Made by a program: the position numbers and the translations under genes. From NCBI GenBank assembly GCA_024640955.1, contig JAHEDZ010000042.1, positions 75,130-121,334 of the forward strand: a stretch of 46,205 nucleotides of DNA, written 5' to 3'. Source of the stretch: Oceanospirillaceae bacterium (GTDB lineage: Bacteria; Pseudomonadota; Gammaproteobacteria; Pseudomonadales; Balneatricaceae). A model generated the notes under the pieces. The model was not told the DNA's origin and made no database searches. It saw only the letters and a list, made by a program, of their open reading frames with translations. The first letter of the stretch is position 1; each line of letters begins with the position of its first letter. Below are positions 1-9,236 of the stretch, piece by piece.

Positions 1-866
1 GGTGTCAGCCCCTGATGCAATAGACGCCCACCCAGAACATTCCCAGCAGCATTTATTAGAGCAACCATCGCGGTCAGAAGCGCAATCCAGATACCGCTAA
101 TTCCGGCCTCGGCGTAGATTGTTGGCAGAAATCCGATAACAGCCAACCACTGCCCCGAGTAGGCGGCAAACATAATCGCCAGCAACCAGGGACTCTGCTT
201 ACGCAGCACCTGCCCCAAGCTCTCAAAAAAGTGGCCCAACAGCCCCGTTTGCACACTAGTCTCGGACTTCTGATCAACCGCTGGACTAATCTGACCACGC
301 ACCCAAAACAATGTAACCAGAGTTAACACCGCGCTCGCCCACCACCAGATAGGCCAGTCAAAGTACTCAAGCAGCAGCGGCCCGAGGAACATGGCTCCAC
401 CGGCTCCCAGCCCCATAAAGGTGCCCCACCAACCGATACTGAGATTCAACCGCTCGAGCGGCACTAATGCACGCATCAACCCAGGCCCAGAGAGCACCAC
501 CAGAACAAAACCTAGTCCCTCAATTACTCGCAGCAGGAGCATCATCATTGAACTGCTGGAGAAGCCGCCTAAAAAACTACCCAGAGTCAGCAGCGACAAT
601 CCAACCAACACCGCGCGGCGCAAACCAATACGTCCAACCGCAAATCCCCAGAACACACCGGAGCTCATACCGACCAACTGCACCAATGAGAGCAGCAACC
701 CCGCCTCCACCAGCGAGATACCCATCTCAGCCTGAAGCACAGGAATAGCGGGTGCTAACTTACCAATATGAAAGGCGGCAACTATGCCGGCAAAGAGGAC
801 CACCCATTCAGGTGCAATTGAGGTGCGTTTGGTCACGCGATTATTTCCGAACCGAATTTGCCTCAT
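1..866 (-). CDS. MFS transporter, CynX/NimT-like (3' end cut by window)
   Basis: This reading frame is open from an ATG at 866 to the first base of the window, so only about the first 288 residues are visible. The protein alternates hydrophobic helices with short basic loops, including GRIGLRRA between helices 2 and 3, the usual MFS cytoplasmic loop signature. Two tryptophan-rich patches (SIGWWGTF, PIWWWAS) lie in the middle helices. A GTG at 836-834 preceded by GGA is an alternative start, because no clear ribosome binding site precedes the ATG. It lies 69 bp downstream of pobA on the same strand, so import of an aromatic acid is plausible. That substrate is inferred only from position. Confidence 0.8.
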   Translation of the reverse strand, partial: MRQIRFGNNRVTKRTSIAPEWVVLFAGIVAAFHIGKLAPAIPVLQAEMGISLVEAGLLLSLVQLVGMSSGVFWGFAVGRIGLRRAVLVGLSLLTLGSFLGGFSSSSMMMLLLRVIEGLGFVLVVLSGPGLMRALVPLERLNLSIGWWGTFMGLGAGGAMFLGPLLLEYFDWPIWWWASAVLTLVTLFWVRGQISPAVDQKSETSVQTGLLGHFFESLGQVLRKQSPWLLAIMFAAYSGQWLAVIGFLPTIYAEAGISGIWIALLTAMVALINAAGNVLGGRLLHQGLT

Positions 867-935
867 TCTGCCGTAGGTAGATGATCGTGGATAGTCCTCG
901 CGGCACTGGTGGGGTATTCCGAGACCCGCAAGAGG

Positions 936-2201
<1,266 letters not shown>

Positions 2202-2347
2202 CTAAACCGTAGCGCACAGGCAGATAACAGTGAAAAAATTGTACTTTTCCGTAGTCGAATATCTTTTTAGGCAGAAATATTGCGCTTTAGATGTACTTTA
2301 CCGCAAATCCAGGGAGCCCGACCTATTTGAGAAACCGCTACTATTTA

Positions 2348-2406
2348 TCGCGCAGCGTAGCTACGCTCTTACAACAATTGTTCGTGTAGGAGCGAGCGCA
2401 GCACGC
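2348..2406. repeat. Inverted pair of REP-like palindromes
   Basis: Two REP-like units face each other in the gap between the AraC gene and pobA. The minus-strand unit (2348-2374) contains a perfect 14-bp palindrome, AGCGTAGCTACGCT (2354-2367). The plus-strand unit (2386-2406) begins GTAGGAGCGAGCGCAGC and is identical over 21 nt to the unit at 16630-16650. Between them sits the palindrome AACAATTGTT (2373-2382). There is no T-run, so a simple intrinsic terminator is unlikely. Confidence 0.65.
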
Positions 2407-2408
2407 AA

Positions 2409-3320
2409 TTATAGAGAGTCGTCAGGAGCGTCATAATGCTGGGCACGAAACTGACCCGGGGCGCTGCCGGTGGCACGTTTAAATGCGCGCGAGAAGTAAG
2501 CGGGATCTTTAAAGCCGAGATCGTAGGCGATCTCATCCAGCCCGGCGCGGGTGTAGATGAGGCGTCGTTTGGCTTCAAGCATCAAGCGCTCCGCGATCAG
2601 GGACTTTGCGTTAGCGTTAAAAGCGGCTTTGGCCTGGCGATTAAGGCGATCGGCACTCATGCCAAGCTGCTGCGCGTAGCGTTCTACTGTCCAGTGTTCA
2701 CGGTGATGCTGCTCGATGAGTTGACGGAAACGACGCATCGCCACCGATAGCGTATTGGCAGCGCCTGTCTCCGCATCAATCTGGTCAATGCGGCGCTTTA
2801 ACGTTAGCAGCGCTGCACGCGTAAGCCATTCGCACATCAGTGTGCGCCCGGCATCGGCTCGCTCTAACTCTCGCCCGAGCTGCTCTATTAAAAGAATCAA
2901 CTCAGCAAAGAGCGGGTCATATTCTGGGTAGCGAGTGAAATGTGCCTGTTCAAACAGGGTAGCAAACTGCTGCTGGGCGCGAGGCTCTGTCGCTAATACC
3001 ATCGGCTCGGCCAGTGTCAGCACGTACCCTGAGGTGTTGGGTTTGAACTTAAATCCATGCACGACACCCGCCGGTACAGAGATAACGCAAGGTTCACTGC
3101 TGATATGCAACTGCTCATCTAAACGCACTTCAACCTCGCCTTTGCGCATAATCAGCAACTGAAACATATGCCCGTGGCGATGCGGTTGGATCTGCCAAGC
3201 GTTCAGACTTGAGCGACTGGCGATATTCTCGAGATGGACGAACTGAGGGTTATCGGAGTCGGCCTCGCCATAGAGGCCGAAGAGAGGAATAGTTGGGCTA
3301 AGCTTTGCGTCGTCCGCCAT
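2409..3320 (-). CDS. AraC-family regulator, PobR/PobC-like
   Basis: The 303 residues combine an N-terminal cupin-like sensor (about 25-115, with PHRHGHMFQLL and the SVPAGVVHGF strand) and a C-terminal pair of helix-turn-helix motifs (about 195-295). The C-terminal part carries the AraC signature IAYDLGFKDPAYFSRAFKRATGSAPGQFR. Proteins of this class activate pobA in response to 4-hydroxybenzoate in pseudomonads, and pobA lies directly downstream, so that role is the best inference. Its ATG has a GAGG 5 bases upstream and follows the MarR gene by 14 bp, implying co-transcription with the MarR regulator. Ligand and binding site are not visible in the sequence. Confidence 0.88.
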   Translation of the reverse strand: MADDAKLSPTIPLFGLYGEADSDNPQFVHLENIASRSSLNAWQIQPHRHGHMFQLLIMRKGEVEVRLDEQLHISSEPCVISVPAGVVHGFKFKPNTSGYVLTLAEPMVLATEPRAQQQFATLFEQAHFTRYPEYDPLFAELILLIEQLGRELERADAGRTLMCEWLTRAALLTLKRRIDQIDAETGAANTLSVAMRRFRQLIEQHHREHWTVERYAQQLGMSADRLNRQAKAAFNANAKSLIAERLMLEAKRRLIYTRAGLDEIAYDLGFKDPAYFSRAFKRATGSAPGQFRAQHYDAPDDSL

Positions 3321-3334
3321 CTCAACCTCGGAAA

Positions 3335-3793
3335 TTAGGCTTTCTCAGCGTTGAGTTTCTGCAGCAGTGCCAGCAGTTGATCTCGCTCTGCTGACTCCAG
3401 ATTTGTCAGCACCTTCTCCTCATGCAGCTTTACCTTATCCTCAGCTGAGGGGTACCAACTTTGGCAATGTTCTGTGGCATAGAGTGCGTAAGAGCGGCGA
3501 TCGTTCTCTGATGGACGACGCTCCAACAGATTCATCGACTCAAGCTTATCAATGGCGGCAACCATGGCCGAGCGATCGGTGCCTAACGCCTTGGACACAG
3601 CGGTCTGTGTCAAACCCGGATTGCGATAGACCACCTCTAAAACCGCGAAAAGGCCTGGACTCAAACCCAGATCAGCACAAGCCTCGGAGAAGCCAGCAAA
3701 GAAGTTGAGTTGCGCTCGACGTACATGGTAACCAAGCAACTGCTCAAGTACTCCCATATCTACTTCAGATAGTTTGCGCTTACGTCCAGCCAT
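3335..3793 (-). CDS. MarR-family repressor of the phenylpropanoid operon
   Basis: This 152-residue winged-helix protein shows the MarR core: LTQTAVSKALGTDRSAMVAAIDKLESMNLLERRPSENDRRSYAL, where the DRR of the wing loop is characteristic. It is divergent from the five-gene CoA-ligase operon across a 205-bp AT-rich gap holding two inverted repeats. MarR regulators such as CouR, HcaR and PhdR repress hydroxycinnamate operons and are released by the hydroxycinnamoyl-CoA. The same logic is likely here but is inferred from context. Autoregulation is plausible, because the operators lie between its start and the divergent genes. The AraC gene follows 14 bp downstream. Confidence 0.9.
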   Translation of the reverse strand: MAGRKRKLSEVDMGVLEQLLGYHVRRAQLNFFAGFSEACADLGLSPGLFAVLEVVYRNPGLTQTAVSKALGTDRSAMVAAIDKLESMNLLERRPSENDRRSYALYATEHCQSWYPSAEDKVKLHEEKVLTNLESAERDQLLALLQKLNAEKA

Positions 3794-3845
3794 TCTCTTT
3801 GCCTTTATGAATTCTCATCACTATCAAACAAGTGTAACTGAAAAT

Positions 3846-3862
3846 TGTTTAGGATATAAACA
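3846..3862. promoter_or_regulatory. Operator-like inverted repeat 1
   Basis: TGTTTA and TAAACA are perfect 6-bp arms around a 5-bp spacer (GGATA). With the flanks it reads AATTGTTTAGGATATAAACA, sharing the left AATTGTTTA with the second repeat 55 bp away centre to centre. It lies near the MarR gene start and is a candidate autoregulatory site. Confidence 0.5.
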
Positions 3863-3895
3863 GTTTGTATAAGAAGATTTTAATTGATTGTCCGG

Positions 3896-3922
3896 ATAAT
3901 TGTTTATATCTTTAACAATTAT
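3896..3922. promoter_or_regulatory. Operator-like inverted repeat 2
   Basis: ATAATTGTT and AACAATTAT form a perfect 9-bp inverted repeat separated by 9 bp (TATATCTTT). It sits about 77 bp before the crotonase start, in a position to overlap that promoter. This is the most symmetrical element in the divergent gap and the best candidate MarR operator. Confidence 0.6.
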
Positions 3923-3998
3923 ATATCGCACCAATACTTGCCCATAGATTTATTCAGAGGCATCAGTGCGCCGATCGATCACAATTAGGAAGAAGATA

Positions 3999-4769
3999 AT
4001 GAGCGATTACACCTACATCCAATTCAGCATCAACGACGGCATCGGCCACCTGCACCTGAACCGTCCAGAGAAGAAGAACGCGATCAACGATCAGCTCTGC
4101 CTTGAGATCGAACAGGTGTTCATCAACATGCCTGAAGAGGTTCGCGTGGTTATCTTCTCCGGTTCTGGCCCAGAGTTCTGTTCGGGTCTGGATCTGGCTG
4201 AGCACAAAGCGCGCCAGGGCTTGGATGTAGTTAAGCACTCAAACATGTGGCACCGCACCTTCGGTCACATTCAGAACTCTGGTCTACCTGTAGTCGCTGC
4301 TATGCAGGGTGCTGTGATCGGTGGCGGCCTCGAGCTGGCAACCTGTGCTCATGTTCGTGTAGCTGAAAAAGGTACTTACTACCGTCTACCCGAGGGTCGT
4401 CACGGTATCTTCGTCGGTGGTGGCGCATCACGTAACGTTGCACGCGTCATTGGTGCAGGTCGCATGACTGAAATGATGCTGACCGGTCGCGACGTTGATG
4501 CTGAGGAAGGTTACCGCCTAGGTCTGTCGCACTATGTGGTAGAGAACGGTCAGTCACTTGAGAAAGCCAAAGAGCTGGCTGCCAGCATTGCAACCAACTC
4601 ACCATACTCAAACTGGGCGATGACAACCGGCCTGCGTCACATCGACTCTATGTCTCACGATGACGGCATGTACACCGAGTCCCTACTCTGTGGTATCACC
4701 CAAACTCACCCGGACGTTGTTGCCCGTCTGGAGAAGTTCCTGAACCGCAAAAAGCAGCCACAGCAGTAA
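3999..4769 (+). CDS. Enoyl-CoA hydratase (crotonase family), phenylpropanoid operon
   Basis: This 256-residue crotonase probably adds water across the side-chain double bond of a cinnamoyl-type CoA. The oxyanion-hole segments are EFCSGLDLAE (59-68) and GAVIGGGLELA (104-114). Glutamates at 112 (GGGLELA) and 132 (RLPEGRHG) match the two catalytic glutamates of true enoyl-CoA hydratases. That argues against the hydroxycinnamoyl-CoA hydratase-lyase type, which lacks the first of the pair and would release an aldehyde. The chosen ATG has AGGAAGAAG just upstream; a longer frame from a GTG at 3966 is less likely. It is the first gene of a five-gene operon, 16 bp before the SDR gene. Confidence 0.88.
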   Translation: MSDYTYIQFSINDGIGHLHLNRPEKKNAINDQLCLEIEQVFINMPEEVRVVIFSGSGPEFCSGLDLAEHKARQGLDVVKHSNMWHRTFGHIQNSGLPVVAAMQGAVIGGGLELATCAHVRVAEKGTYYRLPEGRHGIFVGGGASRNVARVIGAGRMTEMMLTGRDVDAEEGYRLGLSHYVVENGQSLEKAKELAASIATNSPYSNWAMTTGLRHIDSMSHDDGMYTESLLCGITQTHPDVVARLEKFLNRKKQPQQ

Positions 4770-4785
4770 GTAGGCGGAGCTCGTT

Positions 4786-5553
4786 ATGCAGATTCAAGAC
4801 AAACTCTTTCTGATCACCGGTGCAGGCTCAGGCCTGGGTGAAGCCGTTGCTCGCCGCCTCAGTGCTATGGGCGCCAAGGTATGTATCGCCGATATCAACG
4901 AAACTGGCGGTGAGCGCGTGGCAGCAGAGCTGGGCGACTCCGCCCTGTTCTGCGAAACTGATGTCGCTGACGAAACCTCAGTACAGGCAGCATTGGATGC
5001 AGCGACTGCTCAGTTCGGCGCACTTAGCGGTGTCGTCCACTGTGCCGGTGTCGGTGGTGCTAAGCGCGTTGTCGGCCGCGACGGTCCACACGATCTGCCC
5101 AGCTTCCAGCGCATCATCAATATCAACCTGATTGGAACTTTCAACATTGCGCGCCTTGCAGCCAATGTGATGCAGCACAACGAACCAGGCGACTCGGGCG
5201 AACGCGGAGTGATTGTGAATACCGCTTCGGTTGCTGCCTTTGATGGTCAGATTGGTCAGGCAGCCTACTCAGCCTCTAAAGCAGGTGTTGCAGCGATGAC
5301 ACTGCCAATTGCACGCGAGCTGGCGAAGCTTGGCATCCGCATTATGACGATCGCACCGGGCCTGTTCCGCACCCCACTGATGGATGAACTGCCGCACGAA
5401 GTACAGGATGCGTTGGGTGCGTCAGTACCTTTCCCATCACGCTTGGGTAACCCAGATGAGTTCGCCATGCTAGCACAGCAGATTATTGAGAATCAGATGC
5501 TTAACGGCGAAGTGATCCGCCTCGACGGCGCGATTCGCATGGCTGCCAAATAA
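4786..5553 (+). CDS. SDR-family 3-hydroxyacyl-CoA dehydrogenase (HSD10-like)
   Basis: This 255-residue short-chain dehydrogenase would oxidise the 3-hydroxy-3-arylpropionyl-CoA to the beta-keto thioester. It has the nucleotide-binding TGAGSGLG (11-18), an aspartate at 36 ending strand 2 (typical of NAD preference), S148 in NTASVAAF and the catalytic Y161-x3-K165 (YSASK). The sequence resembles type II 3-hydroxyacyl-CoA dehydrogenases, including [14 protein letters not shown]. It replaces the FadB-type enzyme of classical beta-oxidation. It is 16 bp after the hydratase and 22 bp before the acyl-CoA dehydrogenase. Substrate is inferred from the operon. Confidence 0.88.
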   Translation: MQIQDKLFLITGAGSGLGEAVARRLSAMGAKVCIADINETGGERVAAELGDSALFCETDVADETSVQAALDAATAQFGALSGVVHCAGVGGAKRVVGRDGPHDLPSFQRIININLIGTFNIARLAANVMQHNEPGDSGERGVIVNTASVAAFDGQIGQAAYSASKAGVAAMTLPIARELAKLGIRIMTIAPGLFRTPLMDELPHEVQDALGASVPFPSRLGNPDEFAMLAQQIIENQMLNGEVIRLDGAIRMAAK

Positions 5554-5575
5554 GATACGTAGGAGCAGATCAACG

Positions 5576-7351
5576 ATGAGCGATTACCGCGCCCCGCTAA
5601 AAGAGATGCAGTTTCTGGTAGAGCAGGCTGTTGCCGCTACCGGCGTACAACAGATTGAAGAGCTTGCCGATTTTGATATGGAGACAGTTGCGGCTGTCCT
5701 CGAAGCGGCTGGTGAGTTCGCCAACCGTGGCTTGGCTCCGCTCAATACCGTAGGTGACGAGCAGGGCTGCAGCTTTGCAGATGGCAAAGTGACAACACCT
5801 GAAGGCTGGAAAGCTGCTTACGATCAGTTCTGCCTGGATGGCTGGATGGGTCTGGCACTGCCAATGGACTTTGGCGGCCAACAGCTACCTAAATTCATCG
5901 CCCAGCCCGTCAATGAGATGTGGCACAGCGCTAATCTCTCATTTGTGATGTTCCACGCACTGGTCCAAGGCTGTAGCGAAATTCTACTGAAATTCGGTAC
6001 CGAAGAGCAGAAAGCGCGCTACATCGAGAAGATGATCAGCGGCGAGTGGACCGCTGCGATGTCGCTGACCGAACCAAGCGCTGGGTCTGACTTAGGCGAG
6101 CTAAAAACCAAAGCGATCCCGCAGGATAACGGCCAGTACCTGATCAAAGGCCAAAAGATCTACATCTCCTACGGCGAACACGACCTAGCCGAGAACAAGA
6201 TCCACTTTGTCTTGGCACGTACACCCGATGCCCCCGAAGGCAGCCGTGGTATCTCACTCTTCGCCGTACCGGCGTACCGCATTAACGAAGACGGTTCACT
6301 GGGCGAGTTTAACGATGTGCTCTGTACCGGTATCGAGCACAAAACCGGCCTGCACGGCAGCCCAACCTGCTCCATTAGCTACGGCGACAACGACAGCTGT
6401 TACGGCGAGCTGATCGGCAGCGAGAACAAGGGTCTGGCGGCGATGTTCATCCTGATGAACGAAGCACGGCTCTCGGTTGGGCTACAGGGCGTCGCTCTCG
6501 GTGAGTTGGCCTACCAGAAAGCGGCTGAGTACGCGCTGGAGCGCACTCAGGGTGCACACTACGAAACTAAAGAACGCCGCGTGCCAATCGTGCAGCACCC
6601 AGACGTTGCGCGTCTGCTGCTCACTATTAAGTCACAGGTGTTTGCTCAACGCGGTTTAGGTTACCTAGTGGCGGCACTGGTTGATAAATCAGAGCACTGC
6701 CAGGATGAGGCTGAGAAGGCCGTTTTGGAAGCACGCATTGCCCTGCTTACACCGATATTCAAAGCGTTCAGCACCGAACAGAGCAACCTGATGGCGGGTT
6801 CTGCGATTCAGGTGTTCGGCGGCATGGGCTTCGTAGAGGAGACGGGTGTGGCGCAGGTCATGCGTGATGCGCGAATCACCACCATCTACGAAGGCACTAC
6901 CGGCATCCAGGCAAAAGACCTGCTGTTCCGCAAGATCATGGCCGACAAAGGCGTGGCGCTTGAATCTCTGCTGGCAGAGATTGAAGAGACCGCCACCAAG
7001 CTCAAAGCCGATGCTGATCTCGCCTCTTTGGGCGGTAACCTGGGCGGAGCTATCTATGCAGTGCGGGGTATCGGTGCACAAATGGCCAAAAGCAGCAACC
7101 TGCTGCAGCTCAATGCAGGCGGTGTAGCGATGCTGGAAGCGCTCGGTTTCCTCACCTCTGCGTGGCAGCTCGGCGAATCGGCACTGCGCGCACAGGCAGC
7201 CTTGGCTGCCGGCGACGACCCTAAGTTCAACGGCAATATTCTTGCCATGGCTAAGTTCCATGACGCTCACCTGCTGCCGCAGTTGCATGCACGTTTGAGC
7301 ACCTTCAGCCAGGCCGCTGCAGGTATCGCTGACTACAGTTTTGACGACTAG
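5576..7351 (+). CDS. Acyl-CoA dehydrogenase (large, extended C-terminal form)
   Basis: At 591 residues this is the long subclass with a short N-terminal extension (MSDYRAPLKEM) and an extra C-terminal helical domain, as in DmdC-like enzymes. The FAD/substrate motif SLTEPSAGSDLG (163-174) and the catalytic glutamate E439 in IYEGTTGIQ are present, so it should be active. In this operon it would desaturate arylpropionyl-CoA to cinnamoyl-CoA, which would let the pathway accept dihydrocinnamates as well as cinnamates. It starts behind a GGAG, 22 bp after the SDR gene. An electron-transferring flavoprotein must act as partner; none is encoded in the window. Confidence 0.92.
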   Translation: MSDYRAPLKEMQFLVEQAVAATGVQQIEELADFDMETVAAVLEAAGEFANRGLAPLNTVGDEQGCSFADGKVTTPEGWKAAYDQFCLDGWMGLALPMDFGGQQLPKFIAQPVNEMWHSANLSFVMFHALVQGCSEILLKFGTEEQKARYIEKMISGEWTAAMSLTEPSAGSDLGELKTKAIPQDNGQYLIKGQKIYISYGEHDLAENKIHFVLARTPDAPEGSRGISLFAVPAYRINEDGSLGEFNDVLCTGIEHKTGLHGSPTCSISYGDNDSCYGELIGSENKGLAAMFILMNEARLSVGLQGVALGELAYQKAAEYALERTQGAHYETKERRVPIVQHPDVARLLLTIKSQVFAQRGLGYLVAALVDKSEHCQDEAEKAVLEARIALLTPIFKAFSTEQSNLMAGSAIQVFGGMGFVEETGVAQVMRDARITTIYEGTTGIQAKDLLFRKIMADKGVALESLLAEIEETATKLKADADLASLGGNLGGAIYAVRGIGAQMAKSSNLLQLNAGGVAMLEALGFLTSAWQLGESALRAQAALAAGDDPKFNGNILAMAKFHDAHLLPQLHARLSTFSQAAAGIADYSFDD

Positions 7352-7362
7352 AGAATAAGTAG

Positions 7363-9225
7363 ATGAACGCGAACACACACCACGAGTTTCACGCAGTAAA
7401 CATCAACGATTTCGGCGTGACTATCGAGAACGCAGCCGATGGCGTGCAGTACGTAACCAGCGCAGAGCCTCTGGCCGACTACCCGGTAAAGCTGACTGAT
7501 AAACTAGTGCACTGGGCCACAGAAACACCGGATACCGTACTAATCAACCAGCGCGGCGAGAGCGGCGAGTGGGAGTCACTCACCTTTGCCCAGACACTAG
7601 AGCGCATGCGCTCTATCGCCAGTTGGATGCTGACGCAGAACCTCAGCAACGATCGCCCAGTGGTTATCCTCTCGGGCAACTCAACTGAGCACCTGCTAGT
7701 TGCGCTGGCATCCATGTACATCGGTGTGCCCTTCTCACCGATCTCAACAGCTTACTCACTGATCTCTAGCGACTACGGCAAACTGCATCACGTCTTCGAC
7801 ACACTCACGCCAGGCCTTATCTTCACTGATAACCTGGGTCCGTACCGTGATGCGATTGATGCAGTGAACACTGGCAAAGCGCCGGTACTGACCTGCTCTG
7901 CAGACCACGCAACCGACGGCCTGAGCTATGCAGTATCAAACCTTGAAGAGGCGATCAATTTCACCGTTTCACCTGAAGCTGATGCGACTCACGCCGCACT
8001 CACCGGTGACGCTATCGCTAAGTTCCTCTGGACCTCCGGCTCTACCGGTATGCCCAAGGCGGTTATCAATACACAGCAGATGATCTGCGCTAACCAGGAG
8101 ATGGTGCGCTCGGTCTATGCGTTTCTTAAAGATGAGAAGCCAGTAATTCTTGACTGGCTCCCGTGGAACCACACCTTTGGCGGTAACCAGAACATCGGCA
8201 TGGCGGTCTACAACGGCGGTACTTTCTACATTGACGAAGGTAAGCCAGTCCCGATGATGATTCACCACACCATGGAGAACCTGAAAGAGATCTCGCCAAC
8301 AATCTACTTCAACGTACCGAAAGGCTACGAGTTGATGGCGAAAGAGCTCAAGGCGAATCCTGAGATCGCTAAATCGCTGTTCAAGAACCTGAGGATGTTC
8401 TTCTTCGCCGGTGCAGGCCTGGCCCAGCACGTCTGGGATCAACTCGATGAGCTCTCTGTAGAGCATACCGGTAAAAAGGTACCGATGGTGACAGGTCTGG
8501 GCGCCACTGAAACTGCGCCCTCTGTACTCTTCGCGTCGGTTGAGGAGTCTGCATCGGGCGTTATTGGCACCCCGGCTCCGGGCATCAAGCTCAAACTTCT
8601 GCCCAATGGCGACAAAACTGAGATTCGCGTTAAAGCGGTGACGGTCACTCCAGGCTACTGGCGCAACGAAGAGCAGACCAAGAAGGCCTTTGATGAAGAG
8701 GGTTACTACTGCCTGGGTGACGCGGTTAAGTGGATTGACCCGGCTACGCCAAACCGCGGTATGCTGTTTGATGGCCGTGTCTCTGAAGACTTCAAACTCG
8801 ACACCGGCACCTGGGTTAGTGTGGGTACACTGCGTGCATCCCTAATCCACCATTTCGCACCTTATGCGCAGGATGCGGTGATCTGTGGTCGTGACCGCGG
8901 CTACATTGCGGCGATGATCTTCCCCGACTGGGCACACCTGCAGGCGCTGGTACCCGACGGTAAAGAGATGAACAACGAGACGCTGGTTGCACAGCCACAC
9001 GTCAAAGAGGTGATGGCAGAGCGTCTGGAGCAGATGGCAGCATCCAGTACCGGTAGCTCAACGCGTGTGAAGCGCATCACGATCCTGACGGAACTCCCAT
9101 CCATTGATGGAAACGAGATCACCGATAAGGGTTCCATCAACCAACGCGCTGTTATGAGCCGTCGTGAGGGTATAATGAACTCCCTCTACGAAGAGAGCCC
9201 CGCTGACCACGTAATCTCACTTTAA
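7363..9225 (+). CDS. Feruloyl-CoA synthase-like AMP-forming acid-CoA ligase
   Basis: This 620-residue ANL-superfamily enzyme would activate a hydroxycinnamate or arylpropionate with ATP and CoA. The P-loop TSGSTGMPK is at 224-232, the GLGATETAP motif follows in the middle, and the C-terminal catalytic lysine lies in GNEITDKGSINQR. The NEITDKGSINQR end and the WLPWNHTFGGNQN segment are typical of the feruloyl-CoA synthase subclass rather than fatty-acid ligases. It lies 11 bp after the acyl-CoA dehydrogenase and 11 bp before the amidohydrolase gene. The exact aromatic acid cannot be read from the sequence. Confidence 0.9.
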   Translation: MNANTHHEFHAVNINDFGVTIENAADGVQYVTSAEPLADYPVKLTDKLVHWATETPDTVLINQRGESGEWESLTFAQTLERMRSIASWMLTQNLSNDRPVVILSGNSTEHLLVALASMYIGVPFSPISTAYSLISSDYGKLHHVFDTLTPGLIFTDNLGPYRDAIDAVNTGKAPVLTCSADHATDGLSYAVSNLEEAINFTVSPEADATHAALTGDAIAKFLWTSGSTGMPKAVINTQQMICANQEMVRSVYAFLKDEKPVILDWLPWNHTFGGNQNIGMAVYNGGTFYIDEGKPVPMMIHHTMENLKEISPTIYFNVPKGYELMAKELKANPEIAKSLFKNLRMFFFAGAGLAQHVWDQLDELSVEHTGKKVPMVTGLGATETAPSVLFASVEESASGVIGTPAPGIKLKLLPNGDKTEIRVKAVTVTPGYWRNEEQTKKAFDEEGYYCLGDAVKWIDPATPNRGMLFDGRVSEDFKLDTGTWVSVGTLRASLIHHFAPYAQDAVICGRDRGYIAAMIFPDWAHLQALVPDGKEMNNETLVAQPHVKEVMAERLEQMAASSTGSSTRVKRITILTELPSIDGNEITDKGSINQRAVMSRREGIMNSLYEESPADHVISL

Positions 9226-9236
9226 CGGAGCAGATA

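Noticed and set aside
2230-2436. Plus-strand 68-codon frame between pobA and the AraC gene
   Set aside because: It starts with GTG, crosses the REP pair and the end of the AraC gene, and has no family likeness; it overlaps the pobA promoter region.
5556-5575. GTAGGAG sequence resembling the REP head
   Set aside because: It lies 8-14 bases before the acyl-CoA dehydrogenase start, has no stem or GCGACC tail, and is simply its ribosome binding site.
6689-7378. Long minus-strand frame (229 codons) inside the acyl-CoA dehydrogenase and ligase genes
   Set aside because: It is antisense to well-recognised catalytic domains, and its composition (many H, C, Q) is typical of a shadow frame.
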